Source of the DNA: Voacanga thouarsii
Lineage: Eukaryota > Streptophyta > Magnoliopsida > Gentianales > Apocynaceae
Reading direction: 5' to 3'
DNA length: 64,000 nt
Assembly: GCA_026120185.1 (NCBI GenBank)
Contig: JANUWF010002285.1
Span: 682,001 to 746,000 of the forward strand
The notes beneath the pieces were generated by a model, which worked only from the letters and a program-made list of their open reading frames with translations, was not told the DNA's origin and made no database searches. Of this stretch, positions 36,441 to 48,052 are shown one piece after another (within the stretch, counting starts at the first letter, position 1; each line of letters opens with the position of its first letter). The translations under genes and the position numbers were made by a program.

Positions 36441-37260
36441 GTACTAATGGGAGTTTTAAAAGCAGTCTTATAAACCTAAAGAGTATCATCTAGCTTCAAA
36501 CTCCAATCTCTTTGTGTATGATTGACCACTTTTTCCAAGATTCTTTTTAATTCTCTAGTGACCACCTCAACTTGGCCACTAGTTTGCGGATAATAGGGAG
36601 TAGCAACCTTATGAGTAACCCCTAAATGTTTGAGAACTTTATCTAGTGGGGTATTACAAAAGTGGGTTCCCCTATCACTAATGAGCACCTTAGGTATTCC
36701 AAACCAAGTGAATAGTTTTTTTAGAAATTTTATAACAACCTGCGCATCATTAGTAGGAAAGGCTTGCACCTCAATCCACTTTGATACATACTTAATTGCA
36801 ACTAAGATGTATTTGTTGCCTAAAGAACTAGGAAAAGGGCCCATGAAATCAATCCCCCAACAATCAAAAATTTCAAAAGCTTGAAAAAATTATAATAGCA
36901 TCTCATTAGATTTAAAGATGTTACCTGTACGTTAACACCTATCACAACTTTGAACAAACCTGTGAGAGTCCTTGAAAAGTGTAGGCCAATAAAAACAGGA
37001 CTCAAATACCTTTCTTGCAGTGTTGTTAGCTTGGTAATGGCCTCCTGCGGGTCCTTCATGACAATGTTTCAAGATATTGATGATTTCCATAGAATCCATT
37101 CACTTTCGAATGATTTGATCCGCACAACATCGGAACAAGTACAGATCTTCCCAAAAGTAATGCTTTATTTCAGAGAGGAATTTCTTTTTTTGTTGGGCAT
37201 TGAAGTTGTCCGAAAGAATTCTAGCAACCAAGTACGTAGAAAATCTGCATACCAAGGTAG
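36441..37260 (-). pseudogene. Integrase zinc-binding and catalytic core of the Athila/Tat-type element
   Basis: Minus strand: broken zinc-binding region (FVQSCDRC area, about 36930-37060), then [61 protein letters not shown], and [17 protein letters not shown] followed by [11 protein letters not shown]. The catalytic Asp-Asp-Glu positions fall in IDFMGPF, SDRGTHF and SGQVEV and are present. The block at 36476-36844 is open; stops occur upstream of it. Confidence 0.92.
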
Positions 37261-38420
37261 TTAAGAAATCTCACCATCAACTAGTAAAAGTTGTTCATTC
37301 GGGAAGGTGCCATTGATGTCTCTTTTGGTCGATGTCTCTTTTGGCCAATGGCTCAAGGTTGGGATTTTCCAACCTAGACAAGTGATCCATAATCAAAATT
37401 TTCGCTCCTTTTTGCCCCTAATCTCCCAGTCAAATTCTTGCAACAATAAAACCCTATCTTATCAATCTTGGTTTGGAATCATGCTTGTTTAGTAGGTACT
37501 TAAGAGCAAAATGATTCGTATACACAATTACTTTGGACAAAACAAGATAAGAACGAAATTTATCAAATGCAAACACTATTGCAAGCAACTCTTTCTCTAT
37601 TGTGGTGTAGTTCTCTTATGCTACCGTAAGAGTTTTGCTTACATAGTAAATTGGCTGAAAGTGTTCATTCCTCTGTTGTCCAAGCACTGCGCCCACTGCA
37701 TAGTCACTTGCATCACATAGTAGTTCAAAAGGAAGAGACCAATCTAACGAAATTAAAATAAGAGAATTAATCAGTTTTGTCTTAAGCATATTGAAAGCAT
37801 TGAGACATTTTTCATAAAAATAAAAAATAGCATCTTTTTCAAGAAAAGAAGTAAGGGGTTTAGAAATCATTGAGAAATCCAAGATAAACCTCCTATAAAA
37901 ACCTACATACCCAAGAAAGCTTCGAATTGCTTTCATGGAAGTTGGTGGAGGGAGTTTCTCAATTGCCTCAATGTTGTCCCTTTCAACCTCAATACATTTT
38001 CTTGAAATCTTGTGTCCTAATACTATACCTTCTTAGACCATGAAATGGCATTTTTCTCAATTAAGCATAAGGTTGGTCTCTTCAAATCATTAAAGTACCT
38101 TTTCCAAATTGGCATTTTTCCCAATTAAGGATTTTTCCTATAATCAATGCAAACCCTCCAATTGATTACCAATCTCATTGGGATCAACTTATTTTTTTCA
38201 TTAGGGCTCACAATCATTCCACCCTTCTTTGGTACCACTTATGTTAGACTAACCCAAATACTATCAGAAATAAGGTAAATGATATCAAAATATAAGAGTT
38301 TAATCATCTCACCTTTTATCACATCACTCATGTTTAGGTTCAACATACGTTAGGGTTGCACTACGAGTTTAGCTCCTCATTCCAACAAGATTTTATGAGT
38401 ACAAAATGAAGGGTTAATTC
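37261..38420 (-). pseudogene. Reverse transcriptase and RNase H of the Athila/Tat-type element, RT core deleted
   Basis: Minus strand. RT begins with VVPKKGGMIVSPNE and WRVCIDYRKNP (about 38130-38230), then jumps directly to the post-catalytic ETNLMLN*EKCHFMV segment (about 38040-38090). The palm segment with the FMDD/YxDD catalytic motif is missing. The rest, AIRSFLGYVGFYRRFILDFS, WSLPFELLCDASDYAVGAVL and YVSKTLTVA, is open at 37616-37936. RNase H follows with [20 protein letters not shown] and [12 protein letters not shown]. The product could not polymerise DNA. Confidence 0.9.
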
Positions 38421-38897
38421 CCTTCATATCCATAAATGTTCATGCAATAACTCCCATATATTTTTGCAATAGACTTACTAATTTGGTCTTTTGTTCATAA
38501 GTAAAGTCTTTGGCAATGATCACTGGCAATTTTTCACCTTTTGCTAAAAATGCATATTCTAAGTGCTCGGGGAGGTCTTATAATTCCAATTTCGATGGTT
38601 CCTCAATGGATGACTTCATTCTTCCCAAACTGCCTTTTTCGATTTCCTCAAAATTTTCCAACCTATGGCCCTCAATTGAATTCTCCAAATATGCAATGGA
38701 TTGTTCCATATAACCTTGGACAAAAGATTCCTGCACAAAGTCAAAGAAAGGTTCATCAAGAATATCAACCATTAAACAAGAATCATCACAAGAACTAGAA
38801 TGTTGCATGGTTTTATGGATTTTGATAATAACTTCCTCATCCTCAACCCTAAGTGTCAATTTTCCTCCATGAACATCAATTAACACTTTAGCACGTA
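38421..38897 (-). pseudogene. Pol linker between protease and reverse transcriptase
   Basis: Minus strand, mostly acidic: HGGKLTLRVEDEEVIIKIH then SSCDDSCLMVDILDEPFFDF, as in Athila/Tat pol between protease and RT. Open at 38578-38886, then decays. Confidence 0.75.
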
Positions 38898-39215
38898 CTA
38901 AAAAGGTCGACCTTGGATTAAAGGAACTTTAGAATCTTCATCCATATCTATAATTACAAAATCCACAGGGAATATGAATTTATCCACTTGAACCAAGACA
39001 TCTTTAATTATTCCTCTAGGATATTTAATAGATCGATCCGCAAGTTGAATACTCATCCTAGTGGGCTTAGGTTCACCTAGCCCTAGCTTTTTGAAAGTTT
39101 TGTACGATAAAAGATTAAAACTAGCACTTAAGTCGGCTAAAGCATTGCAAAATGTAAGAGTACCAACAAGATAAGGGATCGAAAAACTCCCCGGATCACT
39201 TTCTTTTTGTGGCAT
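38898..39215 (-). pseudogene. Retropepsin (protease) of the Athila/Tat-type element
   Basis: Minus strand, open for 105 codons. DPGSFSIPYLVGTLTFCNAL leads to the active-site segment ADLSASFNLL, where the family normally has DLGAS. Then KLGLGEPKPTRMSIQLADRS, YPRGIIKDVLVQVDKF and VPLIQGRPF. Gly-to-Ser next to the catalytic Asp probably inactivates it. The protease would cleave the Gag-Pol polyprotein. Confidence 0.92.
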
Positions 39216-39700
39216 AGTCTGTGGGTCCTACAAGGTGGCTGAACACTCTTTATTTAAAACCACAGTGGATAATTCATCCAACCTTTTTTTGTTCACAAGC
39301 ATGCTTTTGAGAAATTTTGCATATTTGGGCATGTGCACTAAGTCTTCACTAAGTGGAATGTTTATGTGTAGTTGTTTGAAGATTTCCAAAAACTTATGTT
39401 TTTGTTGTGCTTCTACCCCTAATGGCAACTTTATCACTAAATGCATTAAAAACCAAATTTACTTTTCCATATTTCTAACCATGCCCTCAAATTTTTTCAG
39501 TGTGTCATCTATCTCAGAAAAGTGCTTAGTTACATGGGAGATAAATTTTTCCAACACCCCTTCTAAGGTAATAGAGTTGGAAAGTTGAGATGTCATCCTA
39601 TGAGATATGTTAGGATACCGTCCCAGACTCCAATTGGCTATCTTATCTATACAAAATAACTGGTTAGCCTCACATATACACATCATAATATGAAATCAAG
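39216..39700 (-). pseudogene. Truncated gag of the Athila/Tat-type element
   Basis: Only the C-terminal part of gag is left: HKFLEIFKQLHINIPLSEDL, MPKYAKFLKSMLVNKKRL and TVVLNKECSATL at 39228-39446, a conserved Athila/Tat block just before protease. Upstream only a short piece remains (QLSNSITLEGVLEKF). The distance from this block to the PBS (39901) is about 450 bp, so most of the capsid region is deleted. Confidence 0.85.
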
Positions 39701-39900
39701 TTAGTTAGTTAAGGTACATGTTCACAAATTAAGTTACAAGGAATTACAACATATAGAGACATTAAAATACAAGTATACAGGAAAACAAAATACAACACCT
39801 AGTCATACAAGAAACATATATACATATTCACATATAAATATATAAACATATAAACATGGTTAAATCAACAAAATCCAAACTTTCATGATATTGTTCCCAT

Positions 39901-39912
39901 GCAACGGCGCCA
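39901..39912 (-). other. Primer binding site, Asp tRNA
   Basis: Minus strand TGGCGCCGTTGC, a few bases from the inner end of the 5' LTR (39919). It is complementary to the 3' end of plant Asp tRNA, the primer used by Athila/Tat elements. Confidence 0.9.
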
Positions 39913-39918
39913 AAAACT

Positions 39919-41526
39919 TGATGCATAAATTTTAGGTGCATAAAATCATCAATTTTAAATCCTTCCCTTAGTCAAGATTTAATTAAAACATTAATTTCAA
40001 AATACACATGTGAGCAAGTATACTCATCGCAAGCATAGTATAGGGAATTAACAAGTATCGATCCTCAAACGAACAAGTGCGCACTAATTACTCTCCATTC
40101 ATTGTTTAACTGACCGCAAATAAAGTGATAAAAGAATAAAAAGAAAAATAAAGAAATATATACAACTCAAGGATGTAGGTTTATGCAATTTAAACACTTA
40201 TCCTAGAAAACATGATAATGAACCAACTAGCAATTCTCTCAATTAATTACCATTTTGGCATCATAAAGGAACACACAGTAAGATTCAATGATTTGTCAAG
40301 TTATGAATTTATTTAGAAAAATTCCACTTCATTTGTCAATAAATGGAATCCTATATTTAGATTCATATTAACATATTTGTCAATCAAGCTAACATAACCA
40401 AAACATGTATTAAGCTCATCATTCATATCTTGATTCAATTAGTAGATTTGTTAATCAAGCCATCCTAACAAAAACATGGATGAATCACAATTCCTTAAAA
40501 ATATGAAATTAGCTAATAACCCTATGTCAAGGTGAAATTAACCTAACCTTTGATCACTTAATTCTAAAACCCTAACTTCATCATTCAACTCCATTAAGAT
40601 TCAACAAATATGAAATCAATGCAACGAAACTCCTAATATTGTTTTGTCGACGTTAATTAGAATAACTCGCATCAACAACCAATGAAATGAAGTAATCAAA
40701 TACCAAAGATGATAAAGAATTGATCAAATAACTAAATTAACACAAAATTATGAATCCCAAAATAATATTAAATTACAATAAAAGTATTGAAAACCTTATT
40801 GCTAAAGGAAAAAAAAAAGACAAAGAGAACGAAAAACACTCATAGACAAGCCTCTTTCTTCTTCCTTGAAGACTCCTTTGAACAACCCTCTTTGATTTGG
40901 GTGAACACCTCCTTCAATGAGAGATTCAGAATTTCTACCCTTTAATTCACCTCTCTCTGTTGTATATCCAACCCTTGTGTTCTCTTGTGTGTTTATAGGG
41001 CTCTTGGATGCCAATTTCGTGGCTGAGGAAGTCTTGGTCGAGTAAGAGTAGAAGAATACCAAAATCATTGGAAAAGCCCTAATTCCGCGTACAGAATTTC
41101 TGCCCTCTAAAGCGTACCGGGCGCCGAGTACCTTTGACCCACCTGGCACCAGGTGCACTCTGTTCTTTCCCTGTTTTTGCTCTGTTTTTTGCCACTTCTT
41201 CTTAGCAGACAGACTGGACTCGACGCCAGGTACACCTGCCAGACCTTGCGCCAAGTCTATTATGGAAATCTCCTGACATCGACTCAATTTCTTCTGCTAG
41301 AGCAAAATGGACCCGGCGCCTGGTCTATTGGCTGGGCCTGGCGCTAGGTCTATTCTAGTTGTGTGCACTTTCTGCTCGATTTTAACTTAAACTACATATA
41401 TTTGTCAAAAATACCTTTTACAAGAAAAATGTCAAATATAAAGGAATATGCCTAGTTATTACAACAAATATATCTTAAAACAACCTTAAATAACTAGAAA
41501 AAGAATGGCTATTTTAACCCCTATCA
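39919..41526 (-). repeat. 5' LTR of the Athila/Tat-type element
   Basis: 1608 bp; minus strand TGATAGGGGTTAAAA ... GCATCA. GC-rich phrase at about 41105-41360; a CCTATAAAC TATA box near 40990-40998 lies just downstream of it in the direction of transcription, placing the phrase in the U3 promoter region. Confidence 0.93.
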
Positions 41527-41531
41527 CTAAT

Positions 41532-42600
41532 GCATACAATTCCTTGTCATAAGTGGAATATTTCAAGGGTGCTCGTGATAGCTTCTTAGTAGAAAATACA
41601 ATAGATTTTTTATCCTGAGTCAACACAACACCTATTCCTATTCCACTAGCATCATATTCCACTTCAAAAGGTTTCTCAAAATTAGGCAAGGACAACAATT
41701 GTGCTTCACACAATTTTTATTTCAAAGCAATAAAAGCCTTTTCTTATTCTTCTCCCCACCAAAACCTTACATTCTTTTTTATAACTTTAGTCAACGGGGC
41801 AGCTATTGTGCTGAAGTTTCTAATGAATCGCTTGTAAAAACTTGCTAACCCATGAAAACTTCTTATCTCAGTCACAGATGTAGGTGTTGGCCACTCCTGT
41901 ATTACCTTGACCTTTTCTTCATCAACTTCAATACCCGTCAAACTTACAACATAACCAAGAAAAGTTATTTTTTCCAGACAAAATGAACATTTTTCAAAGT
42001 TCGCATATAACCTTTCTCTTCTAAGGGCAATAAGCACACATTTAAGATAATGTAAATGTACTTCATAAGTTTTGCTATAAATCAAAATATCATCAAAATA
42101 CATCACAACAAAATTTTCAATATATTTTAGCAACATATAATACATCAACCTCATGAAAGTACTCAGTGCATTTGATAACCTAAATGGTATCGCAAGCCAC
42201 TCATATAAACCATGTTTGGTTTAAATACAGTTTTCCATTCATCACCTTCCCTAATCCTGATCTGATGATATTCGGATTTCAAATCAAGTTTTGAAAATAC
42301 ACATGATCCATGTAATTCATCCAATAAATCATCAAGCCTAGGGATAGGGTAACGGTATTTTACCGTTATGTTGTTAATAGCCCAGCAACCAACACACATT
42401 CTCCATGATCCGTCTTTGTTAGGCACCAACAACACTAGAGCCACACATGGACTCAAACTCTCTTGAGCATGGCCTTTCTTGAGCAACTCCTCAACTTGCT
42501 TTTGTAGCTCCTTATCTTCTTTAAGGTTGCATCTATAAGCTAGTCTGTTTGGAATGATAGCCTTCGAGATGAAATCAATTTGATGCTTTATTCCTCAGAC
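41532..42600 (-). pseudogene. Reverse transcriptase and N-terminal RNase H of the chromovirus-type element
   Basis: Minus strand. RT: LKKGHAQESLSPCVALVLLV, then RMCVGCWAINNITVKYRYPI, FSKLDLKSEYHQIRI, and, after a frameshift near 42160, [20 protein letters not shown] with an intact YFDD catalytic motif. The connection follows with [18 protein letters not shown] and [20 protein letters not shown]. RNase H starts at ANFEKPFEVEYDASGIGIG-like sequence and breaks at YDKELYALV, where the Athila/Tat-type element entered. Usual CVDYRAIN is CVGCWAIN here, so a residue near the active site is changed. Confidence 0.93.
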
Positions 42601-42916
42601 GGGTGGCAATCATTTGGGTATTTCATTTGGAAATTCATCTTGGAATTCTTCAACAAGACATGCAATTTCACAAGGTAAGAGTAGTTTCATTAGTAGTTAC
42701 ATAAATGCCTTTACAAATTAAGATATGCACTGGTTCCTTAACTTTAATAGCTTCTACCACCTCTCGCTCTTTTGCAAACAAATTTACTCATTTCTTATCT
42801 TTTATCTCTTATTTTCCCTTTTTCTTTTCCTTTTCTTCTTTCTCAGTGTTCTCTCTCTTGATTTTTTTCTCATTTTCTTGAACACTCTTTTTTTTCCCTC
42901 CTTTTCTCTTGATCTT
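42601..42916 (-). pseudogene. Pol linker with Lys-rich tract
   Basis: Region between protease and RT. The plus strand is CT-rich (about 42765-42915), encoding a Lys/Glu-rich stretch on the minus strand, as in the deleted element at 13140-13340; broken by stops. Confidence 0.65.
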
Positions 42917-43290
42917 TTAATCTTTGCTCACTTCACCTGGAGACATAGGCAGTAGAATAATTTTCTTTCCCTCCTTATACACAGTGTAGGTGTTTTTCTT
43001 CCTGCCATGCATTACTCCCCTATCATATTGCCATGGTCTCCCTAAAAGTAGGTGGCCTGCCTGTATAGGAACAACATCGCACAAGATTTCATCTTTATAT
43101 TGCCCCATGTCAAATGCAATCAAGGCTTTTTATTAACCTTCAATTCCCCACTTTCATTTAGCCATTACAACTTGTAGGGATGTGGATGGTTCCTTATTTC
43201 AAAGCCTATTTCTTCCACCGCACTAGCACTTATAACGTTGGTGCAATTCCCACTATTAATGATTATGCTGCAAGGTACTTGGTTGATCAA
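42917..43290 (-). pseudogene. Protease of the chromovirus-type element
   Basis: Minus strand: FDMGQYKDEILCDVVPIQAG, HLLLGRPWQYDRGVMHG and KEGKKIILLPMSPGEVSKD are open at 42917-43123. The active-site region just upstream (about 43230-43280) is frame-shifted. It aligns block for block with the remnant at 13210-13755, showing that the two elements are related. Confidence 0.88.
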
Positions 43291-44730
43291 TCATCACGTA
43301 TAAAAGATATTCTCTCTCCATTGATGATGCTCATCCTCCTTCGCTTGCGTACTTAATGATCTCCTCACTACAGTAAGTAATACACACACTTGGCCAACTT
43401 CTTCACCTTCTTCACTCAAAATTTCTTTTTCCTTTTGAATTTCTTCCAATTTCTCATATTCCTCTTCCTCGGATGAGATCTCACCATAGGCATTTATGTA
43501 CATCACCCTCTTGTTAGGGCATTCATGTGCTGTGTTCCATATCCCAAACAACAAAAGCACTTGATATCCTTACTCCAAGACTTCTGAATAGCCTTTCCTT
43601 TATCTCTATTATTTTCTTCCTTCGGTTTATTAAACTTCCTAGGTAGCGGCCTTGGAACTCCTTCCTTTTTAGGTATTGGTTTAGGGAATTCCTTAAGAGA
43701 TGAAGTTGCCTTACTTTTCTCTCAAATGGCCTTTTCTTCAATTATTTTTCTACCTTCATAGCTATGTGCACTATTTTTTCCAAGGTTGCATATGAATGCA
43801 ACTCGACAACATTGGCTATCTCCCGATTCAATTCACTTAGAAATCTTGCTTTAGTGGCATGTGGATCTTCAATAATAATCGCCCTCATCATTAGCACCTT
43901 AAGTTCTTTGTGATAATTGTCAACGCTTTTATTCCCCTGTCTTATCACTTGAAGCCTCTGATATAGCTCATTCTAGTAGTGGTGCGGTACAAACCTCGCC
44001 CTCATGAGATTTTTCATCAATTCCCATGTCCCAACGGCATTTTCTCATGTTCTCCTTCTATTAGCTAAAACCTATTCTCACCCTGCCAATACATAGTTTG
44101 AAAACCCCAATACTGCCAAATTCACTTTATTTCTCTCACTATAGTCCTGCCAATCAAATAGAATTTCTATTTTTCTTTCCTGTTCAAAGTATACCTCGGG
44201 ATCAATTTTCCCGGGGAATTATAGTACCTTCATTTTGATATTTTTCAATTCCCACTCTCCTTCATTTTCATCTCTCCTCCTACCTCTCATCACTTTACCC
44301 GATATTGTTCTCCAGAGTCTTTCTCCGAGTATCCCTCTTCCTATTCAAATTATCTCTCAATATTTCTTTCGACTCCCTTCATAGGATTCTCACCAAATCT
44401 CCTTCGGCCTCTTCATCTACCTCATCTCAACCCATTTTTCCCTCCTCTCATAGGAACTTGTTGATATCCACCAACTAAATATTCATCCCATTCTTCTACA
44501 AGTTATGTATTTATGGGAGGCGTGTTGTAGGCTTCCAGTGGCTCTTGTCCCCTCCTTTGACCGACGGTAGATGTTTGGCCTTGTCAAGCTCGGAGTTCAG
44601 TCATCTCCCTCTAAATAGCCTTTATTCTCCTTGGCAATTAAACGAGGGTTTCACGAAGATCTCCTGGATCCTCTTGTGGTCTACTTGCTCCACCAAGATT
44701 TAGCCTAGTCGATTCCTCTCCTTGAGTCAT
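43291..44730 (-). pseudogene. Gag of the chromovirus-type element
   Basis: Probable start codon at 44730 (minus; MTQGEESTRLNLGG). Many stops follow, with the capsid-like domain ending in SVDNYHKELKVLMMRA and ATKARFLSELNREIANVVEL (43742-43948). A frame-shifted zinc-knuckle region (about 43520-43570, HECPNKRVMYI) and an acidic tail (SSEEEEYEKLEEIQKEKE) lead toward protease. Gag would form the particle that packages element RNA. Confidence 0.85.
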
Positions 44731-45500
44731 TGTTGGAGTTTAGAATGATATTCCTGCAAAAAGAGTTAAGAAAAAAAAATAGAAATTGGTTTCCTCACTC
44801 ACTCCCTAAGTGTTTGCACTCTACTCTCGTGTTTGCACTCCTTTGCTTTTTCAAATAAGAATCTTTCTCTCTTGCCTTTTTCATTCACTCAATGTCTTAC
44901 TTGTTCAACCAAATTCCTCCCCAACTTTAAAGGGTTTAGTTTACCTTAGTCTATTAGCTTTTAAGATGCTTCAATACAAGGGTCCTAGGATAACTCAATT
45001 TAATGAACACTTAGAAGGTCAAGAAACAAGTAGAGTACAAAGTGTTCACAATATACAACAAGAATAAAGGACACAATAGAGCACGTCAACAAAGTTTACA
45101 CCAATTCCAAGGAATGAGTACAAAGATACATGAATTAAGTAGGACAATACGATAAGAAGGAATCTAGGATTATGTTATAGGGATAACACTAATGTTCAAG
45201 CCACATTCTTTCATTGAGACATTTCATCAAACACATGGTGTTCATAGGGTATATAGTCACTGAGAACTTTTATCAAACACCTTATGTGTAAGATTCTCCT
45301 ATGGAACTTTGTAAGAAAATTTCTTGCCAAACAAGCCCAATATAGTCACAACATCAATAATCAATGTATTCCCAAGGATTTTTCTTCAACAAGTCATTCT
45401 CATTCTCTTTTTTTTTTTTTTTTATCCAAGAAAAACTCAAGATTAAACAACACTCTAGGTTTGATAGATCCAAGCTAAGATAGTGATCTAAGCTTAACTA
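44731..45500 (-). other. Untranslated leader of the chromovirus-type element
   Basis: Between the gag start and the PBS. No domain; several poly(A)/(T) runs. Short frames here are not supported. Confidence 0.6.
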
Positions 45501-45513
45501 GGCTTTGATACCA
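45501..45513 (-). other. Primer binding site, initiator-Met tRNA
   Basis: Minus strand TGGTATCAAAGCC, four bases inside the 5' LTR edge (45518). One mismatch from the usual TGGTATCAGAGC. Confidence 0.88.
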
Positions 45514-45517
45514 AATT

Positions 45518-46625
45518 TGATATGAGCTTGAGGGAGGAAGTCTTTCAAGATCTAAAAATGGCTTTTGTTTGAACTTTAGTAAAGTAGAAGGACTTCAAGA
45601 CAAGCTAGACAAACAACGAAAGGACATAAAGAGATCAAGAAAAGTAACAAAGTAACATCGTTTTCCACAAACAAAGAATCCTAAAAGAACTAGCTTTTAG
45701 AACTCCAAATTTAGTAGATAAGGCCTACCACAACAACACCTTAGAACCCATAACTTAGCAAGAAATTAAGAACTAAAAGGATAGAGAATTATGGGCATTC
45801 AAACAAGAAACAACAGGAACCCTAAATGACATACAAGAAGAACCCTTGTTGATTTCCTAGTTGAATTATCCTTAGAGTTTATAGACACTTACTCAAAAGT
45901 AGACTAAGCCCTTAGGTTGGTCTTGGATTGAAGTTGAACAATGAATCCATCCATACTTTAAGCCTTCAAGATGAATCTTCATTCATGTTAAAAATGTGAT
46001 ATATGTTGTTCTTGTTTTTACAATACAAAAGTATTATATAAAGGTGTTCTTTTCTTAAACTAAACACTTTTGAATATTAATGACCCTAAAATAGCTGAAA
46101 AATGTTAGGGGTTCAGTTCCAGAGCACAGCTGGTGCCGGGTAAGTCTCCTAGGGGCGGTACCGGGTCAATTATGGCAGAATATTTCCCGTTCTCAAAAAG
46201 TCGGAACAAAAAATAGGACTTAAGCAGTCTACTGCCGGTGCCAGGTTAGGCTACTACGGCCTGTGCCGGGTCTATTCTGGTGGAACAATACATACATAAA
46301 AAATTGGAATTTTACAGACCATAGCTGGAAACCTAGTTGGGCTACTCTAGCTGGCACCGGGTATGTTTTGCTGGGTGACATTTCTGCACGAACTACTTCC
46401 AGTTGACGTCCTTCGTACACCAACAGCATGATTCGTTCTCGATCCTCCTTCGGAAATACCCATATATTATCACACTTGAAATGTTCTTGTAGATATACTT
46501 GAATGTTGTGTTGGAATTATTTGTCATAGGCTCTCGTCAACGGTTTGGGCAAGCTCAGTTTTAGTTCGGTTTCGTCCTCTCCCCCTTCTTAAGCTCGATT
46601 CTTGTGGCTGGGTTGATTCCTATCA
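45518..46625 (-). repeat. 5' LTR of the chromovirus-type element
   Basis: 1108 bp; minus strand TGATAGGAATC ... CTCATATCA. GC-rich phrase at about 46125-46375 (ggtgccgggt, ggtaccgggt, ggtgccagg, ggcaccgggt), with a TTTATATAAT TATA box near 46031-46040 just downstream. Confidence 0.92.
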
Positions 46626-46630
46626 CACCT

Positions 46631-47394
46631 AGAAAGGTTTTTAATAGAATTCCCAAGCTAAAAGATGTATAATAGCTCTAGCAAACTAACACATTTTAAC
46701 AAACATGCCAAAAAATCTTGAATAAAAAAAATTTAAACATAAATAAAAAAATATTTTAGCACAAAAATTCATTAAAATTTTAGCCTGAAATGTCATAAGA
46801 TGCCAAGGATAATTAATAAAAGCTTGAAAAGAATATTACTCAACCCTTCCTCCACACTTAAATTATGTAATGTCCATATTCACCACAAATCAAACAATAA
46901 TAGCATATCCAATGGGATGAGAAGAAATATAAGGGCCGAGAAAGATAAGCAATACTCCTAAAGTGTCTTTAAGCTTTGTGTGTTATGGATTGAGAAGAAA
47001 TAGAAGGTTGTCCAAAAGAAGAAAATCTTCAATCTTGCAAAAAAAAAAAAAAGAAAAATACAACAGCATTCCAAGGCTAAAAAGATAGTAAAAACAACAA
47101 TACAAACAAAATAATAGACAAGGGAAATAATGCAAAAACAAATACAAATAAAAAGGATACAAGGAGTTGTTACAAACATACACTAGTATCAATACTAATA
47201 AGAACACAAAGCATCATATACTAATATAATTACACAAAAATTATTATCAAACCATAAAGTTAACTAATAAAGACAATACTAAACATATATTAGTAAGAAG
47301 AACTATTCTAATAGCAATACAAGAATATGACAAAACAAATGAACAACCTAACATTTTCACTCGGGATACACTAAATCAATATATGTATATATAC

Positions 47395-47458
<64 letters not shown>

Positions 47459-48052
47459 GTATATGTATATACACATACCATCATCAATATTTAGCCTATA
47501 TACACAGCAAAACTCTAATATACAAAGCACTGGAACTATTATATATACCAAGAGTCCTTACATACAACAAAAGATTACCACGACAACATTCACCAATCAA
47601 TTAGTACTACAACCTCTAAATAACACAAAAAAGTTTCCCAAACAACCAACATTTAAGCCCAACAGAATAATAACAACTACATAAAAGATTACAAAAATTT
47701 AACAAAATCTCCAAACAAAAATCAATAGCCTTAAAAAATACAATACCAACTATACAAATAAATTAACTTCTCAACTTATTCACTACTACTATATTTTGTT
47801 TCTAACCTTGTCACACACAAACACATATGGATATTACAACAACAACAAAAATTTATCAATACAAAGCTAAAAGAAAAACTCAACAACAACAACTAGAATT
47901 ATACAAAAAAATGTGCAATAAAACTACTCAAAATATCCAACACTCTCCCAACAAAACTAATGATTCCACAGCAAAGTCTCCACAATTAATAACAATTTAA
48001 AACCACACTTTTATCCTAGAAGTACAAAAACAAGCACGAAAACTAAATAAAT
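46631..48052 (-). mobile_element. Probable internal region of a second Athila/Tat-type element
   Basis: AT-rich and non-coding. It is joined, through the 48053-52950 insertion, to a degenerate PBS and LTR at 53179-53202, so by position it is the 5' internal part of that element in minus orientation. A phrase 'ccacacttaaat' near 46853 resembles non-coding regions of this group. A compound (TA)n(CA)n(TA)n microsatellite lies at 47390-47459. No gag is recognisable; the assignment is mostly from context. Confidence 0.45.
47390..47459. repeat. Compound (TA)n(CA)n(TA)n microsatellite
   Basis: Read directly from the sequence: about 16 CA units flanked by TA runs. It gives rise to spurious His/Tyr-Ile repeat frames on both strands. 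Confidence 0.95.

Larger units (their letters stand above)
28775..41526 (-). mobile_element. Athila/Tat-type Ty3/Gypsy retrotransposon, second level of the nest
   Basis: The LTRs are 28775-30363 and 39919-41526, flanked by a perfect 5-bp TSD, ctaat (28770-28774 and 41527-41531). It sits in the RNase H gene of the chromovirus-type element. The minus-strand order is Asp-tRNA PBS, truncated gag, protease, RT with a catalytic deletion, RNase H, integrase, a 1.4-kb non-coding 3' region, PPT. A solo LTR (32218-36435) splits the integrase. Without it the element is about 8.5 kb. The LTRs differ by about 7-8% in a 330-bp sample. Lineage is assigned from the protease, IN C-terminal (CHLPVEVEHRAHWA) and PBS types. 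Confidence 0.93.
26178..46625 (-). mobile_element. Chromovirus-type Ty3/Gypsy retrotransposon, outermost of a three-level nest
   Basis: The LTRs are 26178-27284 and 45518-46625, flanked by a perfect 5-bp TSD, cacct (26173-26177 and 46626-46630). Coding is on the minus strand in the order PBS (45501-45513), gag, protease, RT, RNase H, integrase, PPT (27285-27294). The RNase H is split by an Athila/Tat-type element (28775-41526). Without that insert the element is about 7.7 kb, a normal full length. Stops and frameshifts occur throughout, so it is dead. The integrase end has the form seen in plant chromovirus-like elements, but I see no chromodomain. Confidence 0.93.

Noticed and set aside
47357..47604. 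His/Tyr-Ile repeat frames
   Set aside because: Products of the (TA)n(CA)n microsatellite.
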